A stretch of 64,000 nucleotides of DNA from Actinobacteria bacterium OV320 (GTDB lineage: Bacteria; Actinomycetota; Actinomycetes; Streptomycetales; Streptomycetaceae): positions 682,001-746,000 of the forward strand of contig LJCX01000028.1 in NCBI GenBank assembly GCA_001298545.1. The letters are read 5' to 3'. The first letter of the stretch is position 1; each line of letters begins with the position of its first letter. Shown piece by piece: positions 27,831 through 35,847 of the stretch. The position numbers were made by a program, and so were the translations under genes. A model generated the notes under the pieces. That model saw nothing but the letters and a program-made list of their open reading frames with translations. It was not told where the DNA came from and searched no databases.

Positions 27831-27929
27831 GTGACGTCGGGTACGAACCACGGGCCGGCGGCAGGCTTCGGCGAGGGAGCCGGTGCGTCGTCGGCGGGCT
27901 CAGTCGAGGGTGGCGAGGTGATCGGCAAC

Positions 27930-28421
27930 GTGGTCGGGCTCTGCAGCCGGTCCACCACCGCACGGTCACGGATCAGGAACGGAGCCGGGTGGCCGGCGTC
28001 GACCCACTGCAGCCGGCCTGTGGGGATGTCCAGGATCATCATCTGAGCGGTGACGAAGTGATCGGGGCCTAACTGCTCATTGGGCCCTGTCCATGATCGC
28101 GTACATCTGGGACAGATCCGTATGGGCCCGTCGCGTGTGGCGATAGGCGCCGACGGCCACCGTCGCCATGGTTGCGGCATCCAGTCCGTGGCCCATCGCG
28201 TCGAGCATGGCCACGTGCAGGATGTCGCCGTTGAGGGCGTAGTCGAAGCTGTCGCCGGCCACGTCGTAGGCGGGCTCGAGGATCCCGGCCACCTCGACCT
28301 GCGGAACGGTCGTCGACAGCGGGGGCAGCAACGACCACTGGATCTCCGCGGCCACACTCATCGGGGAACTGCGGCGGGCCTGGAAGAACTGGTCGTTGTA
28401 GGCGTCCTTGGTGACGATCAT
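27930..28421 (-). pseudogene. Decayed PP2C/SpoIIE phosphatase fragment
   Basis: The first part (28421 down to about 28080) reads MIVTKDAYNDQFFQARRSS, EIQWSLLPPL, AYDVAGDSFDYALNGD and DAMGHGLDAATMAT, a clear SpoIIE/RsbU catalytic start. It ends in MDRAQ-stop at 28077. The next frame continues correctly with NEQLGPDHFVTAQMM, GRLQWVDAGHPAPFLIRD and LQSPTTLPI. One frameshift near 28080 therefore splits the gene. The N-terminal sensor region and the last 80 or so residues of the usual domain are missing. About 160 of roughly 400 residues remain. Confidence 0.85.
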
Positions 28422-28438
28422 GGTCCGTCGTGCTTCAA

Positions 28439-28466
28439 CGACCCCGGCGTATACACACCGGGGTCG
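28439..28466. terminator. 9-bp stem-loop upstream of the phosphatase remnant
   Basis: CGACCCCGG, a 10-nt loop, CCGGGGTCG. It lies just before the remnant's first codon, an odd place for a terminator, which supports truncation of the gene here by a rearrangement. Confidence 0.55.
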
Positions 28467-29047
28467 CCCTTCCGGGCCGGACGCACGTGAGAGTGTGCCG
28501 ACCCGCTTCCATGCTATCCCGGGTGCAGATTTTGGACATGTGGCGTCTTTCGTTCTCGCGGGTCAGGTTTCGGCAGTGTGCCTAAGGCCGTTCTTCCGGA
28601 AGCCCGACTGCTGACCAGCCAGGAGCGAGCAGGCTCGGCTGCGCGGGCGGTGTCCACCGTGAGGTGGTGGCGGGTTCCGCCGGCCACCGTGCCCCCTCGC
28701 CGGACTGCACGCTCTGCCGGCAATGTCGATTGCGTCTCCGGGGGCCGGGAGGCGTTTCTGCGGCGGCTGACCGGCGCCGTCCGGCGGCCCGGCTGACCGA
28801 CACCGTTCAGTGCGGTGCCTGGCCGGGGTCATTGCGTTGCCGACGGCGCCGCGCATTCAGGGAGTGTTGCGCATAGTCGGAAATGTTAATCAGAGTATTA
28901 ACGCAGCACTGTCCGCTGTTTGAATGAGAGGGAACTGCCCCTGTTTCGTTGATGCCGGGGCAAGGATATTTCTGCGTAATATGCGGCAGCAGTGAAAAGG
29001 CTTCCGGGTGATCGGTAGGGCCCGGTACGCCACGGCCCCCACAGAAA
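28467..29047. other. Intergenic region, locally AT-rich, no gene seen
   Basis: About 580 bp. The right half (28860-29000) has lower GC than its surroundings, with GTTAATCAGAGTATTAACG (an inverted repeat GTTAAT/ATTAAC near 28885-28903) and TGCGTAATATGCGG. It probably holds the promoter of the ice-binding-like gene. Short frames on both strands lack protein-like composition. Confidence 0.5.
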
Positions 29048-30442
29048 ATGGCTTTGATGAAGCTGAAGATCCCTCAAGCAGCTGACCGCCGCACTCTGTC
29101 CGGCTTGCTGGCCTCCGCCCTCGCGGCAACGGTTTCCGCTGCGATGGTCTTCCTGACGCCGACGGCCGCGTCGGCGATCGCATTGCCCGTACCTCTGGGC
29201 ACCACCGCCACTTACTCCGTTCTGGCGGGTCAGGGAGTCACCAACACCGGCAACTCGGTCCTCGCCCACGACCTCGGGACGCACCCGAACCCGGCCATCA
29301 CCGGATTTCCACCCGGCCAGGTGGGAGGCGCCATCCACCCTGCGGACGCCGCGGCCCTCCAGGCCAAGGCCGATCTGCTCGTGGCGTACAACAACGCCGC
29401 CGGCCAGGCCGTGGACTTCGCGCTTCCGGCGGGAATCGGCGGAGGTCCGGCGTTGCTTCCCGGCGTTTACCACGCCACGGCCGGTGTCGGCATCACCGGC
29501 GACCTGGTCCTGGACGGTCAGGGCAGCTCCGACGCGGTCTGGGTGTTCCAGATTCCTGAGTCCCTGACGACGGCAACCTCCAGCCGGATTCTCCTCACCA
29601 ACGGCGCTTCGGCGTGCAACGTGTTCTGGCAGATCGGCGAAGACGCGTCGCTCGGCGTCACCACCGCCTTCGTGGGCACCCTCATGGCCGAGAACTCGAT
29701 CACCGTGAACCAGGGAACGAACGTCGAGGGCCGATTGCTGGCCGAGGTCGGTTCAGTGACCCTCAACAACAACAGGATCTTCCTCGGCGGGTGCGCGGCC
29801 TCCACCGCGGGTGGAACGACGACCGGAACGACCACCGGCACGACCACCGGCACGACCACCGGCACCACGACCAGTGGAGGGCTCCTCGGCGGCGGCCTCG
29901 TCAGCGGTGGCCTCGTCACTGGTGGCGTCCTGGGCGGGCCGATCGTCGGGACCGGCGGCACCTCGGGCAACACCGCCGGTAACTCGTCCGGAAACACCGC
30001 GGGCAACACTGCCGGGAACAACGCGGGCAACACCGCCGGGAACACCACCGGCGGGAACACCGCAGGCAACAGCGCCGGCAACACCACCGGCGGAAACGGC
30101 CCCGGCGGGAACGGCCATGCGCCGGGCGGACCGGGCGGACCGGGCGGACCGGGCCACGGTGGCAACGGTGGCAACGGTGGCAACGGACAGCATGATCACG
30201 GCGGCAAGCTCGACCTCGGGCAGTACATCCACCCCGGTAAGCCCGACCACGGCAAGTACGACCACGGCCAGGACGATCACGGCCGGGAAGACCACGGTCA
30301 GGACGATCACGGCAAGTACGACCACGGCCAGGACGATCACGGCCAGGACGATCACGGCAAGCAGTCCGGCGAGAACTTCGGCTACGACGACGTGCCCAAG
30401 AGCCACGGGGGCGACGACCACTCCCAGGGTCACGAGGGCTAG
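29048..30442 (+). CDS. Secreted ice-binding-fold (DUF3494) protein with low-complexity tail
   Basis: A 464-aa exported protein. Signal peptide residues 1-44 end near ASA-IA. The DUF3494 'ice-binding-like' beta-helix covers about 50-255, with YSVLAGQGVTNTGNSVL, LLPGVYHATAGV, VWVFQIPESLTT and VEGRLLAEVGSVTL. A tail follows: Gly-Thr-Thr-Thr repeats, Gly-Asn-Thr-Ala repeats, a Gly-rich stretch, and finally about 60 residues of His-Gly-x-Asp units (DHGKYDHGQDDHG). The domain is known from antifreeze proteins and also from adhesins; no LPXTG sorting signal is seen. The His/Asp tail could bind metal. Next gene: DUF5819. Confidence 0.85.
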   Translation: MALMKLKIPQAADRRTLSGLLASALAATVSAAMVFLTPTAASAIALPVPLGTTATYSVLAGQGVTNTGNSVLAHDLGTHPNPAITGFPPGQVGGAIHPADAAALQAKADLLVAYNNAAGQAVDFALPAGIGGGPALLPGVYHATAGVGITGDLVLDGQGSSDAVWVFQIPESLTTATSSRILLTNGASACNVFWQIGEDASLGVTTAFVGTLMAENSITVNQGTNVEGRLLAEVGSVTLNNNRIFLGGCAASTAGGTTTGTTTGTTTGTTTGTTTSGGLLGGGLVSGGLVTGGVLGGPIVGTGGTSGNTAGNSSGNTAGNTAGNNAGNTAGNTTGGNTAGNSAGNTTGGNGPGGNGHAPGGPGGPGGPGHGGNGGNGGNGQHDHGGKLDLGQYIHPGKPDHGKYDHGQDDHGREDHGQDDHGKYDHGQDDHGQDDHGKQSGENFGYDDVPKSHGGDDHSQGHEG

Positions 30443-30477
30443 GCAGCGCACTGCGGTCGGTCCGCTCACCGGATGAC

Positions 30478-30515
30478 GGCGCGCGGCGGAATTCTCATCG
30501 AATCCGCCGCGCGCC
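30478..30515. terminator. Hairpin between the ice-binding-like and DUF5819 genes
   Basis: GGCGCGCGGCGGA-ATTC and its complement form a stem of about 16 bp with one bulge and a TCAT loop, 36 bp after the stop codon. It may end or attenuate the first transcript. Confidence 0.7.
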
Positions 30516-30577
30516 GCCGGGGGCAGCCGACGCGGAAAGCAGGTGCGAGCAGCTGAACGAGAAAGACGGGGTACGCG

Positions 30578-31294
30578 GTGGCGAGCGGAATTGACTCAGC
30601 GGATGTGAAGGAAGTTCAACACTCCGAATCAGGTCCGGTCGTGCAGGAACGGCCTGACGCGACGGCTGCGCCGCCCAAGCTGCCGAGAGGTGCCCGTGCG
30701 CTGAAATGCGGACTGTGCGCCACCGTGGTCCTGTGCCTGATGGCGAGTGTCGTCCACGTGCTTCTGGTGTTTCTTCACGTGGCACCGGCCAACACCATCT
30801 CCAAGCGATACAGCCCGCTGATCAATTCATGGGTGTACCCCTTCTTCGAACAGAATTGGCGACTTTTCGCTCCGGACCCCGAATCCGTCAACCGGCAGAT
30901 TCTGGCGAGAACCGCGCACACCGGCTCCGACGGATCGGTTCAGGTGAGTCCCTGGTTCGATCTGACCGCCATGGACCGTTCCGCGGTCGTGCATGATCCG
31001 TTCCCGAGCCACACGGCACAGAACATGTTGCGCCGCGCCTGGGCCGGCTACGTCGACTCTCACGGAGGAGACGACAAGGCGCACACCGAACGCGCCCTGA
31101 TGATGCAGAAGTACCTGAGCAACATCGCCGCGGACCGCGCCGCCGCCCGCAAGAACGGCCCCTTCGACTTCATCCAGCTCCGCGTCGTCGCACTGTCCAT
31201 CCCCGCGCCCGGCCCGGCCGCCGGCAATCGTCCGCCGACGCCGGCCGAGAACCGGCTCCTGCCCTGGTGGAAGGTGACCCGCCATGGAAAATGA
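30578..31294 (+). CDS. DUF5819 family membrane protein
   Basis: A 238-aa protein with a disordered start, one membrane helix (about 45-72, LCATVVLCLMASVVHVLLVF), and an extracytoplasmic part with YSPLINSWVYPFFEQNWRLFAPDP. This Trp/Phe-rich segment is characteristic of DUF5819 proteins encoded next to HTTM proteins. The 3' end overlaps the HTTM gene by 11 bp, so the two are probably co-translated and interact. GTG start with only a weak ribosome site. Confidence 0.8.
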   Translation: MASGIDSADVKEVQHSESGPVVQERPDATAAPPKLPRGARALKCGLCATVVLCLMASVVHVLLVFLHVAPANTISKRYSPLINSWVYPFFEQNWRLFAPDPESVNRQILARTAHTGSDGSVQVSPWFDLTAMDRSAVVHDPFPSHTAQNMLRRAWAGYVDSHGGDDKAHTERALMMQKYLSNIAADRAAARKNGPFDFIQLRVVALSIPAPGPAAGNRPPTPAENRLLPWWKVTRHGK

Positions 31295-32480
31295 GGCGCA
31301 GGGGTCCGCGTCCGCCGGCGTCGACCGGTGGCTCGCCGACCGGATCACCGGCCTGTGGGACCTCCTGACCGGCCGTCCGCTGTCCCTGTACGCGGCGTCG
31401 GTGCTGCGCATCGGCTACGGACTGCTCTACCTGATCTTTCTGCTGCGCGAGTTCCCGCACCGGGACGAGATCTGGGGTCCGGGTTCTGCGTGGACGCCCG
31501 CCTTGGCACACCAGCTCTTCGAGCAGACGGGCTGGTTCAGCGTTCTGGTCCTCTCGGACAGTCGTGCCTACTTCGAGCTCTGCTACGTGCTGGCGCTCGT
31601 CACGGCCGCACTGTTCATGCTGGGCTGGCGAACCCGTGTCCTGTCGGCCCTCTTCGCCGTCGTGGTGACCTCGTTCCACGGCCGGGCGATCTTCATGACG
31701 GACGGGGGCGACAACCTGGTCCTGCTGATGGCCCTCTACCTCGTCCTCACCGCATGCGGCCGACGCTGGTCCCTGGACGCGCGCAGAAACAGGCTGAAGG
31801 CGGCCCGTGCGGGCAGCGCGCCGGAATCGGTCGGGAGTGCCTTCGCCCGGCAACTCCGCGATGCCAGGACCACGTTGATCACGGCGGTGCACAACTGCGG
31901 CATGTTCGTCATCGCGGCGCAGGTCTGCTTCCTCTACGGATCAGCCGGCCTGTACAAGGTCCAGGGCGCCTTCTGGGGCGGCGGCACCGCGCTCCACTAC
32001 GTCCTGAACCTCGAACTGTTCCAGCCCTGGCCCGCCATCTCGGCCTTCGTCGACGAGCACACGCTCGTGGTCGCCGTCTTCGGCTATCTGACCGTACTCC
32101 TGCAGGTGGCCTTCCCGTTCGTGCTCTTCGGCAGGCTCAAGTACCCCGTTCTGGTCATGCTGCTGGGCATGCACATCGGCATCGCCGTGCTGATGGGGCT
32201 GCCCCTCTTCTCCGGCGCGATGATCGTCGCGGACGCCGTGTTCCTTCCCGATCGCTTCTACACCTTCCTGCCCCACCTCTGCCGACGCGCGGTGCGGCGG
32301 ACGGACAGCAGCAGGCCGTGGCCCGGACCAGCGGCAGGCCCCGGAGCCGTACCCGTGCAAGGCGGGCCGGGCCGTGTGCCCGGCCCGACGCATCGAGTCG
32401 TGCTCCCGACAGGGCGGAAAGGCATGATGCCTGCCGCCGAGCCCGCGTCCCCAGGGCCCCCCTCGACAACGGCTGAGTGA
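31284..32480 (+). CDS. HTTM-domain multispanning membrane protein
   Basis: A 398-aa protein with several membrane helices between residues 35 and 320 and a Pro-rich cytoplasmic tail. The first helix region ASVLRIGYGLLYLIFLLREF and HDLNLV-like loops (MTDGGDNLVLLMALYL) fit the HTTM domain, related to the membrane part of vitamin-K-dependent gamma-glutamyl carboxylase. Enzymatic activity of bacterial HTTM proteins is largely unproven. It overlaps the DUF5819 gene and may share a promoter with it. A carboxylase-like or transport role on secreted proteins is an inference. Confidence 0.82.
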   Translation: MENEAQGSASAGVDRWLADRITGLWDLLTGRPLSLYAASVLRIGYGLLYLIFLLREFPHRDEIWGPGSAWTPALAHQLFEQTGWFSVLVLSDSRAYFELCYVLALVTAALFMLGWRTRVLSALFAVVVTSFHGRAIFMTDGGDNLVLLMALYLVLTACGRRWSLDARRNRLKAARAGSAPESVGSAFARQLRDARTTLITAVHNCGMFVIAAQVCFLYGSAGLYKVQGAFWGGGTALHYVLNLELFQPWPAISAFVDEHTLVVAVFGYLTVLLQVAFPFVLFGRLKYPVLVMLLGMHIGIAVLMGLPLFSGAMIVADAVFLPDRFYTFLPHLCRRAVRRTDSSRPWPGPAAGPGAVPVQGGPGRVPGPTHRVVLPTGRKGMMPAAEPASPGPPSTTAE

Positions 32481-32743
32481 CCCCGCCACCGCGGCAGGGG
32501 ACGCGTCGCCACCGCCCGAGCCGCTCCAGGCCTTGTCCGGGCTGTCCGCACCCTGTCCACCGGACCGGTGGCGAATCCTATTGATTACCTTCAAGAGGAC
32601 TCGAGAAGAAAACCCGCTCGCCCAATAAAGTGCGGAATGAGATGCGTAGTAAATTAATGAAGAAAAGCTCTCCTTGTATTTCACAATGCCAGGGTCACTC
32701 ATTTGCTGCGCATCTGGAGGAGGGTGAGCGGCGTTAGAGGGAT
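32481..32743. other. AT-rich intergenic region
   Basis: 263 bp whose middle (about 32575-32700) is clearly lower in GC than the window, for example AAATTAATGAAGAAAAGC. It marks the boundary between the HTTM operon and the next pair of genes. No gene seen. Confidence 0.5.
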
Positions 32744-33052
32744 ATGACGAAAGAAAGGTCTCAGGGCCTGCCTCGACGCAACGCGAGGACGGATAATCTG
32801 CCTGCGGTCCGTGATCTGACAGTGGGGAAGTATATTTTCCCGCCCGGTGCGGCGAGCTTGGAGCTTGCGGTACCGGGCGCCGTGATCGAGGGTGGCGCTT
32901 TGGCTGAATGTCAGATCACCGAGCCACTGCTCCGCGAGTTCCTTGCGCTGCTGGAGGCGATCCAGGAGGAACTCAATTCACGATGGAACGGCCAGGGGAA
33001 CTTCGGCCGTCACGTGGACCACGCCCGACGGGCGCATTCCTATGAATCATGA
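32744..33052 (+). CDS. Hypothetical protein (102 aa)
   Basis: Starts MTKERSQGLPRRNARTDNLP and contains a segment LTVGKYIFPPGAASLELAVPG followed by a predicted amphipathic helix LLREFLALLEAIQEELNSRW. No family is recognised. It overlaps the following membrane-protein gene by 11 bp, which supports translation and a shared role. Base composition is less GC-biased at third positions than in core genes nearby, consistent with transfer. Confidence 0.55.
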   Translation: MTKERSQGLPRRNARTDNLPAVRDLTVGKYIFPPGAASLELAVPGAVIEGGALAECQITEPLLREFLALLEAIQEELNSRWNGQGNFGRHVDHARRAHSYES

Positions 33053-33812
33053 CTATGTAGATCCTTCTTTCGTGCGACGCGAATGGTATTCCGACGCGTA
33101 CCCCTACGGGTCGGGCGCCGGCTGGAACGCCGGACCTGTTGACGGCGTGCACGCAGGGGTTTCCCTGCCCCCACCCGACGCGGGCTGGGACCCGGTCGAG
33201 GAACTCGCCTATCTCATGCAGGAGGCTGTTCCGGCGGAGCAGGCGGCGAGGGTGCCGCCGCCTCGCAGCGAGCCCTCGTCCGGCGTCGACTTCACCGACC
33301 CGATGGAGGGCCTGGCGCAGATCACCGCTCAACTGCCGCCCACCCGAGGCTCTTCCGCCGGGCATCGGAAGATGCGAGGTCGGAAATTCCGACGCAGGTG
33401 GTTGCAGACCGGCAGTTTCGTCATCGTCGCACTCGTTGCCGTCATGGTGGCGATGGTCAGCGTCTTCGGCGGTGTGGTGGCCTACGCGCCGCTGCAGAAC
33501 ATCCCGTCCGGAACGGGAGGTGGAATGGTCCCGTCGTGGCCTCTTCTCGTGTACGGCCCCTGGACGGTGGCCTCTCTCTCCATCCTCCGGACTGCCTTGC
33601 ATCAGCGCCGAGCCGTGCACTCATGGTTCATCGTGCTGCTCTTCTCCTCCGTCGCGATAATGCTGTGCGTTGCGCAGGCGGACAGGACCTTCACCGGTAT
33701 CGCCGGGGCTTCCCTGCCGGCTCTCGCATCTCTCGCGTGCTTCCAACAACTCGTCCGGCAGATCACGTTGACCCTGCCACCGAGACAGGGCACGCGCCGC
33801 CACCGCCAGTAG
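33042..33812 (+). CDS. DUF2637-like (SpdB-type) membrane protein
   Basis: A 256-aa protein. The first 120 residues are hydrophilic (MNHDYVDPSFVRREWYSDAY). Four membrane helices follow (about 128-245), with PSWPLLVYGPWTVASLSILRT, HQRRAVHSWFIVLLFSS and CFQQLVRQITLT. This pattern resembles DUF2637 proteins, a family that includes spread proteins of actinomycete conjugative plasmids and many chromosomal copies. It begins inside the upstream gene, so coupling is likely. Assignment is by eye only. Confidence 0.6.
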   Translation: MNHDYVDPSFVRREWYSDAYPYGSGAGWNAGPVDGVHAGVSLPPPDAGWDPVEELAYLMQEAVPAEQAARVPPPRSEPSSGVDFTDPMEGLAQITAQLPPTRGSSAGHRKMRGRKFRRRWLQTGSFVIVALVAVMVAMVSVFGGVVAYAPLQNIPSGTGGGMVPSWPLLVYGPWTVASLSILRTALHQRRAVHSWFIVLLFSSVAIMLCVAQADRTFTGIAGASLPALASLACFQQLVRQITLTLPPRQGTRRHRQ

Positions 33813-34013
33813 CGGTCGATTTCGCCGGGGAACGGCGGACCTGACGAAGACGACACACAGACGCGCGAAATGGCCGACCTGGACGGTCGGAATCAGAGAT
33901 CGTCATCCGGGGCCTTCGGTGTTTCCGGGGCCTTCGGTTTTTCCGGGGCGGACGGGCAAGGAGACACGGAACGCCTCTGTTCTGCGCCTGAGGCCAGGGG
34001 GACACTGTGCGGC

Positions 34014-34385
34014 ATGCCTGTCTCGTTGCATCACATCGTCATCGACGCTCATGATCTGCCCGGTCTGGCCCGGTTCTGGGCCGAGGTGTTGGGGTGGCGG
34101 GTTCTGTCCGAGCGGGAGCGGGAGGTGGTGATCGGGGTGGATGACACGGCCCCGGTGGGGATCTGCTTCATGCCGGTGTCGGATCGCAAGGTCGTCAAGA
34201 ACCGGCTGCACCTCGATCTGACCTCCGCGGCGGAGGACCGGGAGGCGGAGATCGAGCGGATCCTCGCGCTCGGTGCCCGCAGGGCGGATGTCGGGCAGAG
34301 CGGCGACGAGTCGTGGGTCGTGCTCGCCGATCCGGAGGGGAACGAGTTCTGCGTGGTCCGTCCCAAGAAGAACCTCGTTCAGTAG
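34014..34385 (+). CDS. VOC-family (glyoxalase/bleomycin-resistance-like) protein
   Basis: A 123-aa protein of the vicinal-oxygen-chelate fold: MPVSLHHIVIDAHDLPGLARFW at the start (given here as a landmark), NRLHLDLTS in the middle and DPEGNEFCVV near the end. His and Glu are in the usual metal-ligand places. Upstream in-frame codons 33870-34013 contain an 18-bp direct repeat (GGGGCCTTCGGTNTTTCC) and do not look coding. The 3' end overlaps the opposite-strand zinc-ribbon gene by 7 bp. Confidence 0.82.
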   Translation: MPVSLHHIVIDAHDLPGLARFWAEVLGWRVLSEREREVVIGVDDTAPVGICFMPVSDRKVVKNRLHLDLTSAAEDREAEIERILALGARRADVGQSGDESWVVLADPEGNEFCVVRPKKNLVQ

Positions 34386-34687
34386 ACGACGACTCTCCAG
34401 CGCTCGACCCACAGCAGCCACGCGCCGCCCGTGCCGCGTACCTGGACGCGGTCGGGTTCCACCTGCCAGGCGGTGCCGTAGAGCGTGGCGTCGGGGAGGT
34501 CCACCCTGACGATGTCGTGGACCTCGAGGTCGTCCTCGACCGGGCGGGTCCACGTGTGCGCGCAGTGATCGCAGTCGTAGCGGACCACATCGCGTCCCGC
34601 GGCGGTCGTCGGGCTGCCGGGGCGGACCGCCTCGACGAGGCACCGAGGGCACGGGTCGGCCGTGTGCGCGCCTGCTGATCGGGACAT
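34379..34687 (-). CDS. Small zinc-ribbon protein
   Basis: A 102-aa protein with a two-knuckle zinc ribbon, CPRCLVEAV and YDCDHCAHTW, followed by a beta-rich domain (VRVDLPDATLYGTAWQVEP). It is of a kind common in Streptomyces without known function; nucleic-acid or protein binding is plausible. ATG 34687 is chosen because the zinc ribbon starts soon after. It is convergent with and overlaps the VOC gene. Confidence 0.65.
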   Translation of the reverse strand: MSRSAGAHTADPCPRCLVEAVRPGSPTTAAGRDVVRYDCDHCAHTWTRPVEDDLEVHDIVRVDLPDATLYGTAWQVEPDRVQVRGTGGAWLLWVERWRVVVY

Positions 34688-34729
34688 CGTTCGATCCTGC
34701 TGCAGAGCGCCGGCGGACGGCAACCTCGA

Positions 34730-35227
34730 TCAGCTGTCGTGGAGGCGGAGTTCCTCCCGGTAGGTGTTGGCCAGGGTGGTGGCGCGGGTGAACCAGTCCG
34801 TCAGGACGGCGGTCTCCTCGGGGGAGTAGTCCGCGAAGAGCGCGTCGAGGCGGGCGTAGTACGGCGCGTAGAGGGCGTGGACGCGGGCGACGGCGGAGGG
34901 GATCGCGGCGACGCGGACCCGGCGACGGTCCGCGGGGTCGGGGCGGCGGGTGACATAGCCGGCGCGTTCCAGGCGGTTGAGGATGCCGGTCACGGCGCCT
35001 GTCGTGACATGGACGCGGGTCGCGAGGTCGCCGGCGGTGAGAAGGTCCTCGCCGGCCTGGATGACGTAGGCGAAGCAGGTCAGGTCGGTGACGTTCAGGC
35101 CCAGGCGCTGGGCCATCTCCTGCTGGCCGACCATGCTGGCCGCGATGAGGTCGTCCATCGCCGCGAGCGCTTGCGCGGGGGTGGCGGCGGGGCGGCCATG
35201 GTGCGGCGGTGTCGGCTCGGCTGGCAT
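34730..35227 (-). CDS. MarR-family transcriptional regulator
   Basis: A 165-aa winged-helix regulator. Recognition region LTAGDLATRVHVTTGAVTGILNRLERAGYVTRRPDPADRRRV is visible, described here in one landmark (LERAGYVTRRPDPADRRR). The first 25 residues are a flexible leader. Palindromic boxes upstream at 35377-35411 may be its target. Whether it controls the zinc-ribbon gene downstream or the divergent gene at 35423 is not clear. Confidence 0.85.
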   Translation of the reverse strand: MPAEPTPPHHGRPAATPAQALAAMDDLIAASMVGQQEMAQRLGLNVTDLTCFAYVIQAGEDLLTAGDLATRVHVTTGAVTGILNRLERAGYVTRRPDPADRRRVRVAAIPSAVARVHALYAPYYARLDALFADYSPEETAVLTDWFTRATTLANTYREELRLHDS

Positions 35228-35261
35228 CTCGGGGCTCTCTTGTTCCTGTTCCTGGCTGAGG

Positions 35262-35335
35262 AGTCTGCGGGCTGCGGGCTACGGGCTGAGGTCTGCGGGC
35301 GGCGGGTATGCAGTCCGCGGCCTGCGGGGCGTTGG
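35262..35335. repeat. Short CTGCGGGC repeats in the marR leader
   Basis: GCGGGCTACGGGCTGAGG and related TCTGCGGGCGG units recur within 75 bp. Likely slippage-derived, no gene. Confidence 0.5.
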
Positions 35336-35376
35336 TTTCTGCTGGGTCCTTGTTATCTGCTTTCGGTTTCTCTTAC

Positions 35377-35411
35377 CCTCTAAGAGGTTTAGTACTGCAA
35401 CTTCTTAGAAG
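35377..35411. promoter_or_regulatory. Paired small palindromes, candidate MarR operator
   Basis: CCTCTAAGAGG (35377-35387) and CTTCTTAGAAG (35401-35411), spaced 24 bp centre to centre, about two helical turns, between divergent marR and the gene at 35423. The region is unusually AT-rich here. Cooperative binding is plausible but inferred. Confidence 0.5.
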
Positions 35412-35422
35412 GTGAGGGAAGT

Positions 35423-35847
35423 GTGGCGGGTCATCTGTACGACGAGGGGCATACGGTCGCCGGCTGGACCGGCGTCGGCATCGTGACCGTCGGGACCGCC
35501 GTGGCGGGGGTGGGGTGTGTGCCGTGTCCGGGGTTCTCCTGGCCGGCGGGCTCGTGGTCGCGGGGCTGGGCGCGTTGGTCACCTGGGCGCTGCACCTCGC
35601 CGGGTGGGGCAAGCCGCCGGGGGTGCGGCCGCGGGCGGAGTGGGGGATGCGGGTCCGGGATCCGTGGGCCCGGGACGGGCATCCGGAGTGCGTGGGATGC
35701 CGGCTCGCGGGCCGTGCGCCCAAGAGCCTGCCCGTGGTGTCAGTGCCTGGGCCTACCGTGGTGGGTGATGGCACAGGCATGGAAGTGCGCGGGGCTGCGG
35801 TGGTCGGCGGAGGGGCCGGAGCTGACGTGGGACGGGGGGCGTCGTAG
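35423..35847 (+). pseudogene. HGxxPAAW-like membrane protein gene with an apparent frameshift
   Basis: The first frame (GTG 35423) encodes MAGHLYDEGHTVAGWTGVGI and continues VTVGTAVAGVG. It then turns into Pro/Cys/Arg-rich nonsense. The neighbouring frame continues properly from about 35515: CAVSGVLLAGGLVVAGLGAL, a membrane helix, then LHLAGWGKPPGVRPRAEWGM. Together they resemble two-helix HGxxPAAW-type proteins, with GHTVAGWTG in place of HGxxPAAW. One base seems to be missing in the G-rich stretch 35503-35515. It may be a true mutation, a sequencing error in a homopolymer or a programmed shift. The final stop is uncertain. Confidence 0.6.

Noticed and set aside
26549..33812. Integrated element with att sites
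   Set aside because: No second copy of the tRNA-Arg or tRNA-Ser 3' end, no integrase and no replication gene were seen inside the window.
33870..34013. N-terminal extension of the VOC protein
   Set aside because: The extension is encoded by a DNA direct repeat (Gly-Ala-Phe-Gly units), and the VOC fold begins at the ATG at 34014.
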